Source of the DNA: Antedon bifida
Taxonomy: Eukaryota > Echinodermata > Crinoidea > Comatulida > Antedonidae
DNA: 64,000 nt
Direction: 5' to 3'
Assembly: GCA_963402885.1 (NCBI GenBank)
Contig: OY727099.1
Location: 26,307,001-26,371,000 of the forward strand
The notes beneath the pieces were generated by a model. The model was given only the letters and a program-made list of their open reading frames with translations. It was not told the DNA's origin and searched no databases. Both the position numbers and the translations under genes were made by a program. Every line of letters begins with the position of its first letter. Positions within the stretch are counted from its first letter, which is position 1. Below, piece after piece: positions 1-12,458 of this stretch.

Positions 1-1996
1 TTATTACTTCCAAGGTGAAAGTATATAGAAATTAAACCAATAAATGACATTTTGCTCATTTTAAAAATAATTGTTTGATTGTTAGTTTTCATTGGTTTGA
101 ATATGATTAGGCCTATAAACACAATTAAAGACATATCGTCTCTCTGTAAAAAAATAATAAAAAAAAGAAAATTTCATTTAATGCCACATAATAGTTCATA
201 ATAATTCAAAGATAAAAGGCAAAATTAAAGACATTGATCTAACGTTTTCATATATCTTAACATTTTGCATTGTACACTTACAAACTTGTTATATACAATT
301 TTACCATTCTTTTAGCAAAGACTCATATAATATTTACATTGATTTACCTTGTATATAATATTAATATTATAACTGTTAATTTACTTTTAATTGTACAAAC
401 TGTAAATACACAAAACATTCCAAATATTTATGTCATTGACCATTTATAAAGTCTTTAAAGACAAAAAGCTAAGCCCGCCCGATATAAACTCGCAACCGGG
501 CAGAAGACGAACATCATGCGCGCAAACAATGTCTCTTGATGAGCCCAATAAGTAAACTTAATGACGCTTAGCTAATGAGTTCTTTAATTCGTTGCGATTG
601 ATTACTGAAAAATAAGAGCGTTATAAAGTAGACTTAATTAGCCAGGGACAACCAACATTACAGCGAAAGCATAGGGTTTATAGACCTTATACGGCTAGGC
701 GCTGGTGGGTTCCATGCTTAGGCTTAAATGAACAATTCTCTACGGCCTTCTCGAGCGCTCTCAAGAGCAGTATACAAAAGATTAAGCCAGAGTCGAGAAT
801 TGTAATATTGATTTTGATAGGTAATCAAGTATTTCAGTCCCGTCGTATTCCATCCCAAATGAATAATAATACCATTGGTTCAATCAGTGCATTGTGTTAT
901 TTGCGAAATTCGTTGATTTCACTGACGTTGTTCATTATTATTATAGTCTGACCGATAGATTGTAATGGTTATGAGGTTAAACACTCAATGTAGTCATTCA
1001 TCTTGTTTCAGTACAAGACATGTCTTGACGAACGACCGGCAAAATACAAGCATTCGAAGAAAAATATCCATTTGCATAATTCAACATTCAGCAATTACAT
1101 ACGATGTTAGTAACATTATTTTGGAACGAACTTTTTGCCAAACAATCTTTCACCCACTTCCGATTCGTTTAAAATGATTAAAAACCCATTTATTTATCAA
1201 AATTCAGTGGCCGTATTCATCATATATACTTAGGCTAAGGGAAACACTTCACATTTCTACGAATTTTAATTGCAACTCTTTCCAATTAAATAAAATACAA
1301 CACAGTACAGGTTATTCGTTGACAAAACATTGTATATGTAATGCTTTTCTTGTACCATTTCAATAGACCTTAATAAATGTTATATTTTGTGTACTTTATT
1401 ATAATAATTGTCCGCTTAATGAAATATTGTTTGCAATATTTTGTTAATCCGGCCATGAATAATTCTCACTGTTATGTCTACAAATCCTCTTAAGTTTAAA
1501 ATGTATATTGATTAACAGAACTGTAGGATCGTATGCGATTACAACAAGTCCAAGGTTAGTAATGATAGGTTCTGTCCACACTATAACACAGTTTGAAAAC
1601 TATTGCTAATGACACGACACCTCACGAAAGAAGCATACTAGTTACACACGCACACGCGCGCGTTCAGATGATAATCATACGTTTTTTTTGTATAGGATAC
1701 GATATGCTTACCACAATGACGTCATACTTTAACAAAATTATGGCACAAATTTTCGCAATGAATAATAATAATAATACAATCTTTATTTTTGTAACGGAAA
1801 AAACTCGTTCACCAGAAAGGTGTTCTTCCACGAGGCCGTATAACATTGTAACACAATTAAGTAGTATTATCTGAACTAAATGATTGTAAATTATATGTGT
1901 ACCTGTTGATTTAACGGGACATGTAACAAGTTAGGCCTACAATGGATGTCACGTAGATTGAATAATACAAACATTGTATTATCGTATAACTGTGTC
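1..1996. other. Noncoding, AT-rich; one candidate regulatory block
   Basis: No gene seen. The stretch at 470-770 is less AT-rich than its surroundings, lacks dispersed repeats, and has several homeodomain-type cores (AATTAG, TAATGAG, TGATTGAT). It is a candidate conserved noncoding element on composition only. An alternating CACACGCGCGCG run lies near 1648-1662. Confidence 0.3.
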
Positions 1997-2176
1997 TTAG
2001 GCACTGTCTACACTATCAAACTAGTTTGACAAAATAAGTGTGATGTGCCCAAATATGGTAGTGATGTGCCCAAATATGGTAGGGATATGACATCATCAAG
2101 TCCATTATGGGCACATCACATTTTTTTGTCACACAAAGTTTGATAGACATAGATAGATAGTGTAGACAGAGCTTTA
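1997..2176. mobile_element. Family A palindromic MITE, copy 1
   Basis: Terminal inverted repeats GTCTACACTATCAAACT and AGTTTGATAG...GTAGACAGAGC enclose a mostly self-complementary body with the repeated motif GTGCCCAAATATGGTAGTG. The right repeat is interrupted by a short GATA insertion (ACATAGATAGATAG). No coding capacity. About 180 bp. Confidence 0.85.
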
Positions 2177-2530
2177 GTACATGTGAAAGGGAAGGTAGGC
2201 TACTTTCTTACACTGAGAATGGTTCTCAGCTCAGCAGCTCAGTTTGGAAATAAAATGTGTAACAGCGCCACCTGGTGTCCAACATTTACAAAGTTCAGCG
2301 TACGATAAATCGGGAGAATTGTGTTTTACAAAGAAAGTCTCTACTAAAACCAATACTTTTATTGTCATTAATTATAATTATTATGCAAAATGTGTTTTTA
2401 TCGGTCATTTTTTACAAATTGTAAATTATGTGATATGACATAAATGTGGACACGCGTATGAAAGGCAGTCTGCTAAAGTGCAGTAGTGAATTAACATTGC
2501 GTGTTTACTTTCGTGATGTATTTCTTATTA
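2177..2530. other. Noncoding gap between two MITEs
   Basis: AT-rich sequence with a small CAGCTCAGCAGCTCAG run near 2227-2243. No gene or RNA recognised. Confidence 0.3.
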
Positions 2531-2806
2531 TTAAAGATGTATTGTCGCCTGAAAAAAATAATTTTTACTAATTTTGTTGTTGAATAATTGTTATTCACTT
2601 TGAACAAAAATTGGATTGAAAAAAAAAATTAGCTACCTGAAAAAATGTAATTTTGGTTGAATTTACCTGTTTATTTGGTCTTTTTTGAAGTGAAAACATT
2701 TTTTTTGTTGCTTTTTCTTCTTTCTACGTAAGTGATTAACTTTCTTAAAACTAAAAATGGCCAATTCAAAGTTTGATTTTATTAACCTTCATTTTTTCAT
2801 CTTTAA
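2531..2806. mobile_element. Family C AT-rich MITE, copy 1
   Basis: Begins TTAAAGATGTATTGTC and ends with an inverted CATCTTTAA. The internal sequence (AACAAAAATTGGATTGAA; AAGTGATTAACTTTC) recurs in opposite orientation at 60196-60650. About 276 bp, extremely T-rich on this strand, noncoding. TA or TTAA flanks suggest a Tc1/mariner- or piggyBac-like origin, which I cannot settle. Confidence 0.7.
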
Positions 2807-3689
2807 TAAGTATATTGTCATTATGTTTTTTTTTCCAACTGTTTGCTGTTTTTTCTTATAAGAATAAACAAGTTTGATATTTAGAATTATAAACTTTAAA
2901 TATCGTGATTATGTCGTGTTATGTAGGCTATTACCTTGCAGTGTAAATAGGTACCAGTATGAACTTGAAATGTACTCTTTGAGTAAGCTGGCACATACAC
3001 GCAAACCTAAACATAAGCTGAATTGTACAGTTATAAAAGGTTAATACAATTGTTAACGAATATCATATTATAACAAAAGACATTGCGCGAAAACAGCCAG
3101 TAAAATGAATATCAACAAATATGTACATAATACCCGGTCATTATGTATTGACTTACTGATCTGTTTGCTACACCTTTATTGTACGGTAATAGTACCAGTA
3201 GGCCTACACAGCCAGTCATTTGTTTGTCAAATAATCAAAACGTTAGCTTAGCTTAAACCAACAGATACAGTAAACAACATAAAACAGCGCGCAAATAACG
3301 TCTCTTTCAAACGCGTTTTATAGGCGTCTCAGACACACCGCGTTTGGCTTCATTTAATTGGATCAGTTTCGTGTCGTTCATTTCGTTGATCAACAAGAAA
3401 ATTATGATATATAACAAGTTGGATAAAAGCCGTCTAAATGAAATCTAAAGCATTACGAGTTATCATGAGAATATTTATCCTCTATATAATGAATTCTATT
3501 GAGATTGTAGCCAAAGGCCCGATGACTGTGGAGTCAAGAACGAGTCATTCACCTCTATGTAACATTATTTTAAAGCAATGTCTTAGGATGTATAATGTAT
3601 GTAGTATGCACACAAGAGGAATAAGAGCACACAACATAAAGCGTTTATCACTGCAGTTAATGAATTAAAACTAAACAAATTAAACGATT
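2807..3689. other. Noncoding, AT-rich
   Basis: No gene recognised. A short GCG-containing patch lies at about 3285-3345. Short open frames here have no recognisable domain. Confidence 0.3.
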
Positions 3690-3823
3690 TAAGCTCTGTC
3701 TACACTTTATGTGGTGATAAAAAAGTGTGATGTGTCCAAATATGGTACTGATATGCCCAAATATGGTAGTGATATGACATTCATGTTTTTGTCACATAAT
3801 AATGACAGTGTAGACAGAGTTTT
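3690..3823. mobile_element. Family A palindromic MITE, copy 2
   Basis: Left end AAGCTCTGTCTACACT, right end GTGTAGACAGAGTTTT, with the internal CCAAATATGGTA motif repeated twice. Inner arm sequence TATCAAA is lost on the left. About 134 bp. Confidence 0.8.
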
Positions 3824-4052
3824 CGGTTTTTATTATCATAATATGAAGCCTTTTCTTAAAAGTACATTTTGCTATATTACATTTGATCTACTGAACCTTT
3901 ACCATGTGAAAGTTTAATTCAGAATAAATACAAGATAAATATATATAAAATTAGTAAATTTAAATTCATTAAAATTATCATATCCAAACTTTGATTTATA
4001 GACTTATAAAAAGCATATACTGTACATTTTTATTAAATGCCATCATTCATCT

Positions 4053-4187
4053 AAAGCTCTGTCTAAACTATCAAACATTATGTGACAAAAAAATGTGATG
4101 TGCCATATATGGACATAATGATGTCATATCAATACCATTTTTAGGCATATAACTACCGTATTTGTTTGATAGTGTAAACAGAGCTTA
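4053..4187. mobile_element. Family A palindromic MITE, copy 3
   Basis: AAGCTCTGTCTAAACTATC at the left and GATAGTGTAAACAGAGCTT at the right; the same compensating C-to-A change in both arms is notable. About 135 bp, flanked by TA. Confidence 0.85.
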
Positions 4188-5973
4188 AGACTGCGATATT
4201 TGATATTTACTTAATTTATTAGTACAACATCATTCCATCACCGAGATGTAAACCAGTTGTATACACTGTTCTAAATTAATCTATTGATTTTGTTCATTAA
4301 TTTATTACTATATACACACAAATGCATTTGAATATCAGTTTTAGTCATGTTCGGCTATATGTATTAAAAATACAATTCAAACTGAGTTCGTTCACACACA
4401 ACAAATGCTTTCTCATTTTTAATTACACTCTTTTTCTTTATTTTAGATTGGTGTTATCGGTTTCAAGTTTTGAATTCAACAGAAACCAGTAACTGATCAA
4501 GTCTTTATTGGAATTAACTGCAATCGCCACTACTACAATATTAAGTCACACCACTGCCTGTTGGCCCACGGCGTTGAATTACGATTAATGTTATAAATGA
4601 CACGGCTAAACATCGTCTACAATACAGTGTGAAAACTATTTGTAAAGATAATTGCGTTTTGTTATGTCAGATGTTAACATGGTTCACAAGCAAGTAATTT
4701 GTACGCGTCATTCGTAGCTATGGGATGGTTCACACAAAAAATTATCGGTCGATCGCGTGTGTTGTACCATTGTGTACCGTCGTACTGAGTTGCAACGTAT
4801 GACATAAATGTACGCGCGCGTATAAAAACTGTATGTATATTTTCATCGTTATTTGAACGCGCACACAAATTATGGCGTCTCTTTGTGGTGCCAGGAAAAT
4901 GATAAATATTGCACATATGGTTATTACAAATTTGTTATTCACAAAAAAAAGAAATATCTATTTAAGTAGAAACACACCGGTAAATGATGTTTATTTAACG
5001 AATGTACTTTTGTAGAAGTCGGGGTTTAGTGAATGTACTTTTGTAAGTTGGGGTTTAACATGAATTGGGTGCCGAAGTACAAACAAAGATATACAATTAA
5101 ACAATATTATGATTATCGTCTATCGAAATTATGTCAATATGGCGACTAAACGAATTCCTGCTACCACGTTAATTTAAAAGCAATTTATTCTAAAATCACG
5201 TGCGAACAAATGACGTAATGTTTCTATAACATTTCGTTGAAAACTATTTTCAGTATTTTTGCCATATAATTGTCAACAATATTAAGGTTGTTTTTGTTTG
5301 TAATATATAGTCTTAAGTTATGCTTTATACTTATGCCATACTTTATACTGCCTTGTAATTGAAACGAACATTAATTATATTTATACAAATAATGTAATAA
5401 TTGAATTAAATTATAATTGATTTAAATTATAATACGATTTTTTCAATACTAGGTCTACAGTTTTGTTCAAATAGGCCTATAAATATAATTATGTAATGTT
5501 TATGTTGAATTGCATGTGTTGTTATATTACAACCTAGATAGGGCTAATTTGTAATATAATCATTATCACTGGCTCGCCATCCTCTCGTTGGCGTCCCCTT
5601 GTTAGAATTTAAGAGACATAACGTCCCCTTTCATCCTCGTAAACTTAGTACCCTGACCCAAGGTTTAAGTGTATTCAACGTGGGGGTGTGCATCTTTGAA
5701 CTTTGTCCAATATTATTCTGGGTAAGGGACATTTCTTTAACCATATGTCGTCTATTGACAAATTTCTTGTTAAGTTATGAATATTTTAATGTTAAGTCAC
5801 TACACCTTCATCTGCTTTATTATTGGGGTAAAAAGTCGTGCGTACTATTATGAATTTACAACAAAATAAAATAAAATTAGAATTGTATTGTTATAAAGTG
5901 TACCGTTTATATTTTTGATTTCAAGATATTTCTGACTTAAAAAAAATATTACATAATAAATTAAATATATATA
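4188..5973. other. Noncoding, AT-rich
   Basis: No gene recognised. A CG-alternating palindrome GTACGCGCGCGTAT lies at about 4808-4821. The region 5570-5850 is somewhat less AT-rich, with an 84-codon open frame that shows no domain. Confidence 0.3.
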
Positions 5974-6053
5974 ATTCTGTCTACACTATCAAATGTTATG
6001 TGACAAACATTTTTTTGTCAAACTAGTTTGATAGTGTAGAAGACAGAGCTTTA
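5974..6053. mobile_element. Family A MITE, copy 4, internally deleted
   Basis: Only about 80 bp: both inverted ends (CTGTCTACACTATCAAA and TTTGATAGTGTAGA) remain with a TTTTTTGTC centre, but the central CCAAATATGG units are gone. The right end carries a small AGA duplication (GTAGAAGACAG). Confidence 0.8.
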
Positions 6054-6418
6054 GACTAGACATTGTACTTTTAACCATTTTCATTGTTTACATAAAAAAC
6101 TAAGCATCACTGAATTGTCCTCCTAAAAGTTTAAATTTATCAGACAACCTGATGTCATTGTTTTTAGTGTCTTCTGCCCCAGGCCTCGGAAACAGATCTC
6201 ATTGTGCTATGAAAGACATGTATAACCCCCAGAGGGGCCTCCAATAACAACAACTGGAGGATGAAATTAAATGATTGTACAGTTAGCTTACACAATACGC
6301 TTTATACAACAGCCCGATGAACTTTAATCATTTTCATTTTACCCATGATCAGATGTTCCTATATTTTGGTGTGTATCAGCCGTAAAATGTTTGTATGCTT
6401 TATGATTTCCTCAATCAT
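6054..6418. other. Noncoding; possible retroelement tail
   Basis: Around 6170-6275 a less AT-rich segment with CCCCAGAGGGGCCTCC and a nearby GGAGGATGAAATTAAATG resembles a hairpin-plus-tail retroelement 3' end, but there is no coding remnant to confirm it. Confidence 0.25.
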
Positions 6419-6420
6419 TA

Positions 6421-6564
6421 AGCTCTGTCTAAACTATCAAACTAGTTTGATAAAAAAGTGTGGTGTGGCCAAATTTTGTAGTGATTTGCCCAAATATAAT
6501 AGCCCACAATTATGGACACGTCACATGTTTTTGTCACATAAAATTTGATAGTGTAGACAGAGCT
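6421..6564. mobile_element. Family A palindromic MITE, copy 5, with TA target duplication
   Basis: AGCTCTGTCTAAACTATC at the left and GATAGTGTAGACAGAGCT at the right, bounded by TA at 6419-6420 and 6565-6566. This is one of the cleanest boundaries and suggests a Tc1/mariner-like transposase mobilised the family. 144 bp. Confidence 0.88.
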
Positions 6565-8050
6565 TAAAAGTGTTTTTATAAAGTTTGTTTATAAAATATG
6601 TATAAATATGTACATTGTATTTTTTTAATGAATTTTTTTTTTAAATATAATAGTAGTATTATTTTAAAGTTTTTCTTATAAAATATGTTCTTAAATGCTT
6701 TATATAAGTATGTTTTTAATAAAGTTCTTATTCTTATAAAATGTGATCTGTGTGTGTTCCTAATGATAAAAGGATGTTTCAACTCATATCAATCGGATAC
6801 AACACACTACTCTTAGTGCTATTAACGAATTTGTATTTACATAGACCTATATAAGAAACATGTTCATTTCCAGTATATAAGAAAATTATAGTCAAAATAA
6901 CTACAATGTGACTTAACAGGTATGAGAAAGACGAACGGACAGAAAATCAGACAAATTACTGAATTACATGCTGGATCTTCATTTTACAAAATTTGTCTTT
7001 CATTATTTTATCAAAATGTCAATTTTTACACAATTTTACTGTGATACTTAAATGCATAAAACACGATTTGTGTTGTAACAGATGGCTAAATCTTCCCATC
7101 GGCTAAATCTCGTTCGGTTCTTGTACTAGACTGGTTGGATTGCAGGAGCTATCGACACTTGTGTAGCGACAGCTAAGCCACAATGTAAACTATAACGTCA
7201 GCCTCAACTCATTGTTTTTATAGGCACGAGACGGAGAGAATAGGGTACTTAAATCCGGTTGATTCTCACCAAGCTAAACTCTCTATAAACATGCCTACGG
7301 AGGAGTTATATACGCACAATGGATAGAATCGGTTGTACTCGAGTTTTTGTCAAATCCATGGTACAACAAATCCTGGTAAAATAAAGACTCTAAAAATGGT
7401 TGCTCTTTGTTCCATCCGTCGTCGAAGTCCTGTGACGTAATTTGTCGATTCTTGATCCTTTGGTTTTATTTTATAAGTATAGTTCCTCCCGTAAAGATGA
7501 ACCAAAGAACTATTGCTCTACACGTGTTTACTCAAAATACAGCACAACTTTAAATTCCAAAATATACGTTTTGTTTTTGCTTCCATGTAACCGTCTTCGA
7601 TACAGGTTTACCACCATGGCTATCTAGTCCGATTCATTGTGTTATTTCAACACAATCCACTCTAACTTGACCTGTAATCGGTGTCTTTCACTGTTGGTTG
7701 TGAAATAAAGAATAAAGAATACAAAACGTCAAGATGATTTCTATACAGCAAAATGTATTAACTGCGTCTTAGTGTTTATCGACTGACTGGCTCTGTAATG
7801 AGCAGCGTAAAGATCTAGAAGCATCTGTCAATGTTTTACTTGTTAATTACTCAAGGGACCGGGTTTCAAATTAATTATGATAAAAGTAACCATCAATTGA
7901 ATGTGTTAATAAAACTAATATCAGGTGCATGAAAACAAATTCGATAAAAACTTAAAAGTCTTTTGCAACTTACTTATATCAAGAAGAATTTCTGTTGTTA
8001 TTTTATGATGATGATGGGCAGATAAAGCATTTCAGTATTCAGTATTCAGT
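6565..8050. other. Noncoding; low-complexity AT region, then a candidate regulatory block
   Basis: 6570-6770 is very AT-rich (TATAAAATATGT repeats). 7080-7340 is less AT-rich, single-copy in the window and a candidate conserved noncoding element. 7640-7700 ends in AATAAAGAATAAAGAAT, which could be a retroposed 3' tail. No gene recognised. Confidence 0.3.
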
Positions 8051-8105
8051 AAATAAAAGAAAGAAAGAAAGAAAGAAGACGGAAAGAAAGAAAGAAGAAA
8101 GTAAA
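8051..8105 (+). repeat. GAAA microsatellite
   Basis: Two runs of GAAA units separated by GACG, preceded by three copies of CAGTATT near 8033-8050. Confidence 0.9.
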
Positions 8106-10007
8106 TGAGTTTCCATGAAATTTTACAAGACAAGTTTGCCTTTTTTTCTATGATGAGGTGCATCAGGAAAGAGTTATGTAATAATTGCATCAGTGTATCA
8201 GTACATTTGGTTTATTATTATTTTATAAATAAATTGTTCGATTGTTTTGCATTTTCTCACAGAAGTTCAAACCTAATATGTTACAGTTTAGTTAGAACAA
8301 AAGAACTGGAATCACATTGAATGCAATTACTTAAATAATACAATAACTTTCTAGTGTAATCCGTGTTAACTTTACGATAGATATACATCGACCTTGGTTG
8401 AGACTCAAGACATTAAAAAAATCATATTTGCCATGATAATCTGGCGCAATTCATCAGTCATTATTATTAATCGTCTGCGCGCTATGAGTCGTTAGCTCGT
8501 TATACCACCTCAATCCCGCGTATTCTTGTGTAATAGTCCGCTAATACTGTCATCTAATTCAGGCTAAATCATCACATTTTCTTTATTGTCATTGAAGATA
8601 CTTATCCCGCTATTTTGAATTGATGACGGCAAGTGTGCAATTGTCGTTTGTTCGAGAGATGGATTTGTGTCAATTGCTATTTTCCCGCCCTTTTCATACA
8701 ATTAGCATTATAAACTAATATTTCATGGTATACTTTAGAATAATTCTGTCGGTGTTTAACCGTTACATGAAGTGAGCGATAACGATGCCGATCCTGTATA
8801 ATTGTCATCGGTGCGACTATCGAGGTAAATGTTAACACCCGATTGGACCCCAAAGGATGGGGTATAAGCCTAATGTTATCGTCTGCTGTGAAATCTGTGT
8901 AGGTCAATGACTGTAAGTTCAGTCATTTAAACTATCGTTATAAAATGATCCGCTGTCCCCGTCAGAATCTGGTTTTATAGTTTGAGATAATTTTTTTTTA
9001 CTAGGTCACCTTTTAGATGACTGGTAGGCCCACGAGCGTTATTAAAAAGGACTTTATCTTAATCTATTTTTTCCAAAGCTATTAATTATAAATGTTTTAT
9101 CATAATATCATTTATGCCATTAGTACTATTATTGGTTTGATTATTATTATGACTACAATTTTTATATATTTTAACGGAAATTGAGATAGTGATTATAATG
9201 AAATATTCAAATGGTTATAATATAACATACAAGTACAAATATAAACTTTTGTATAATATTTGTATAATTTCCAGTATAAACAGTGTATAGTACGATTGAA
9301 TCTATCTGCAATATTTGGTATTCTACACATACGCGGTAATAAAAGTGATATAATATCACAAAAGACCATCAATCGAGTATTAAACGTAAACTCTGATACA
9401 ATACAAACATAAATCAACCTGTTCCGATATTCTGCTGTACTAATAAAATAAATAGACATATGTACACAGAGTTATGCATGTTGTACATGAGCTATAAACC
9501 TATATTTATGTGTACTTAAGCACATGCTTAGTGTACGAATATTGTGCTTTGATAAACACGTGACTAAATGGTATATTTTAATAATGTTAGTATTCATAGG
9601 TACACAAACTTAAAACAGGGGCGTGCCGAATCGATATGATATTTTAGTATCTTCTTAATATAAAGTTTATCAGTCTAAAATTATAAATTTCATTCATTAT
9701 TACAACTTAAAATAATATGTAATAGACAGACAGTTGAATTGAATTCTGTGCTGTTCGTAATAGTAATTGATATCTTAAGTTGATGCTGAACTTGGACGGA
9801 TTATCACCGATGGTGTCGATGTCATGGCAACTACTTTAAACAACAAAAATAATAATTACGGTATTAATTAATTAAAAGTAATTTGGAAAAATTACACGAC
9901 GAATAATCCGAATTGTCGCTTGACAAATTCGATTGGTCAAATTACTTTTTTGAACCGTGTTCACACTGGCCGGTTAAAAGAAATCATGAAAAATTGACGT
10001 AGTGTAA
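8106..10007. other. Noncoding; candidate regulatory block near 8440-8680
   Basis: 8440-8680 is single-copy and less AT-rich, with AATTCATC, TAATCGTC and a CTTTATTGTCATT Sox-like site. 9880-9960 contains a weak, decayed half of a family B MITE (GAATTGTCGCTTG, GATTGGTCAAATTAC). No gene recognised. Confidence 0.3.
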
Positions 10008-10130
10008 AGAGCTCTGTCTACATTATCAAACTTTATGTGATGTGACCACATATGGACATGATGTCATATCACTACCCTCTACCATATTTGGGCACATCGC
10101 ACATTTTTTTGTCAAACTAGACAGAGTGTA
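10008..10130. mobile_element. Family A MITE, copy 6, truncated right end
   Basis: Left end AGCTCTGTCTACATTATCAAA is intact. The right end lacks the inner TTTGATAGTGT and reads AACTAGACAGAGTG. About 123 bp. Confidence 0.75.
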
Positions 10131-11519
10131 AGAATAGAAAGTCCACCAGAGTCTTCTCAGGCCACTGGACTCCTTGTGAACGTAGCTTAAACCAGTGCAG
10201 TACTTTCACACATGGAAACCTGAATATAAATAAATCATCGTGGAATATGCTATTATAGTCTTGTTACTGTGTTCACACGTTGTGTTGAATTGAAAAAAGA
10301 AGGGAAAAACACACTGATTATAAAGGTGTTCAAAGGAAATAAGCCATTACCCATGTGAACGTGAAATATGTAATTACACAGCTCCGTTGATATCAACATG
10401 ATATTACATTTGTCGTCTTTTGTTTCCCAAAACATTATGGTTGTTGACGAATGAGAAAATGATATTGAAAACGAACCATCCATTGTATTTCATTACATGG
10501 GCCCACAATTAAACTAATCGCTTGATGTCAATGGGCTAGCGAAGGCAAGACGAGTTTTGATGCCTTGCAACACCTTAAAAGATGTGGTTAAACACCTCCC
10601 AATCCCTGGAGACTGTGCCACCAGCTTGCTTAAGATCGATTTGCAACGCCAGGCCTAGAGATAAGCTTCTATTACGAATCGTAAGTTGACAATAAACGTT
10701 ATTTAATATCACTGTGATATGAAAATAACCACGAATTCACTGTCATCATAAAGTTGATGTAAAGTTAATTATACAATCGATGACGTCATGTATGTTGTTC
10801 GGGTCATTACAGAGCATTATGGGAAACTATTTGTCAGTACGTTGTAATCACATTAACAGTATGGATTATATGCTATCGTGATTTTTTTTAATGAAAAATA
10901 AAAATAATTAATTACTTTTAGGGTCGAACATTATTAATTATAACAACGGATGAAGGTTGAAAAGTCAACAGAAACATATATTATTAATTTATACGATACA
11001 GATGTACAGATACAATTTCAGCAAGTGCGCGTAAATGTGGATTCAATACGCGCGGTTTATCATTATCCAATTATTTTTCAAATTTGACGAATTTCAAATA
11101 GTGCGTAAAATGTCATGATTTTAGAACGAAGTTTTGACGATAGTAAATAAAGATTATCGTATTTCAGAGGAGGACGATCAGTATTGTATTTTCAATCAAG
11201 AAGAATACGAACACAATGACTGCGGATCTAAATGTGATTTTTTTTCCATATTATGAGCCTACTCATAAATGACTGTGACCCAATAGCTGCGTCATCGCGT
11301 CTTTGTGCGTTCGGACCCCACCGCCACATTCTAACTCACCAGTGTCGACACACCAAAGTAGTCTCTGGTTCTATGCTAATTGTTGTTTTACAATTGCTTT
11401 TTGATGATTATGATTTTCTGATCGTTTTGTATTTGCTTGCTGATCAAGTATATAAAATAGCGACCATAGCGCGTACTAGATTAGTTAGCCCGGCCGGCCG
11501 GCGATGGATCACAGACTAA
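10131..11519. other. Noncoding
   Basis: Mixed-composition sequence without recognisable genes. CG-containing patches near 11025-11060 and 11480-11510 (GCCCGGCCGGCCGGCG). Short open frames here show no domains. Confidence 0.3.
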
Positions 11520-11765
11520 ATGCAGACTATCATTGATGGATGGCGCGAACATAGATCGATTCGGGGGCACTTGAGGATGAGTCGATCAGACGATGAATGG
11601 ATGAAATGAAAGATTCACTAAGAGATTGATGGATTGTGTTAGTAATGGGTTGATCTGTTACCTGATTGATGCATGAATCTTTATGGAAGCGTATTATTAG
11701 ATTGATTGATTGGCAAATGGATTGAAAGATATCGGAAAGATACATATTGCTAATTGATTGATAAG
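11520..11765. repeat. Degenerate GATT/GATG simple repeat
   Basis: Recurrent TTGATTGAT, GATGGAT and GATTGATTGAT words without a fixed period. The reverse-strand open frame over it is an artefact of the repeat (Ser/Ile-rich). Confidence 0.6.
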
Positions 11766-12099
11766 CATGTGCTTTGAGTTTTGAAAAAAAAATCCCGTTT
11801 GCGATTAAAATCCGCTAAAATCATTTCAGGGCAAAACAAACAGAGAGGAATATAAAATAATATAACTTATGCTCTCTTTATATAAAATGTGAATTGTTTT
11901 AGAAGTTATTGTTGTAAACAATGCATTCTTGTTATGTTATACCGGTATATGTATATGTTATATATGTTATGTTATATATAAATCCAAAGGCAAATTACTG
12001 AAAAAATGGCAATGCTATGGGTATCAGTGGCTGGATCTCAATGGAGATACACAAAAAATAGCGAAAGGCTAAATCAAAACGATAAAGAATAACCAGAAA
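11766..12099. other. Noncoding; TATATGTTATG-rich tract
   Basis: 11930-11980 is a run of TATATGTTATGTTATATA words. No gene recognised. Confidence 0.3.
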
Positions 12100-12175
12100 A
12101 GTTAGCAGAGCTTTCGGGCAACGCTAGCCCTTCATCAGTTCAAGTGAAAGTACTTGGACAAAGTCCAGTGTTATG
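12100..12175 (-). ncRNA. Hammerhead-ribozyme-like fold, possible retroelement terminal repeat
   Basis: The minus strand reads CTGATGA, A, a GGGC...GCCC stem, then GAAA, the conserved hammerhead core order. It is preceded by a hairpin CAAGT...ACTTG that would serve as stem I and by GTC, the usual cleavage triplet. Two extra A residues lie between stem I and the core, one extra A precedes stem II, and stem III is at best a short CTTT/AAAG pairing, so activity is doubtful. Such motifs occur in Penelope-like and other retroelements. No coding part of such an element is visible here. Confidence 0.4.
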
Positions 12176-12458
12176 TTATATAGGCCTATGTATATGTTAC
12201 TTGGCTTATGCTGTTCATTTTCTTGACCATCTTAATAAAATGCAAAAGAAATATATCGCCCTCTTCAGAAAACATACTGCAGATCTTCGTAAAGAATACA
12301 TCTACATTTTTCAGAATCGGAAAATAACGGAAAGTAATTGTTGTATTATTGTTGCTTTAAAAAGGAAAACAGACTGGTTTGTGTTTAACACGGCTTTGGT
12401 TGTAAGCTAAACATTAGTTAACATTATATAACTATCGTAGAGCGCAATACAAAGACCG
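12176..12458. other. Noncoding
   Basis: AT-rich; lies over a short open frame (12144-12410) without domain. No gene recognised. Confidence 0.3.

Noticed and set aside
9616-9640. hAT terminus CAGGGGCGTGCC
   Set aside because: Only one end; no inverted partner or 8-bp duplication found nearby.
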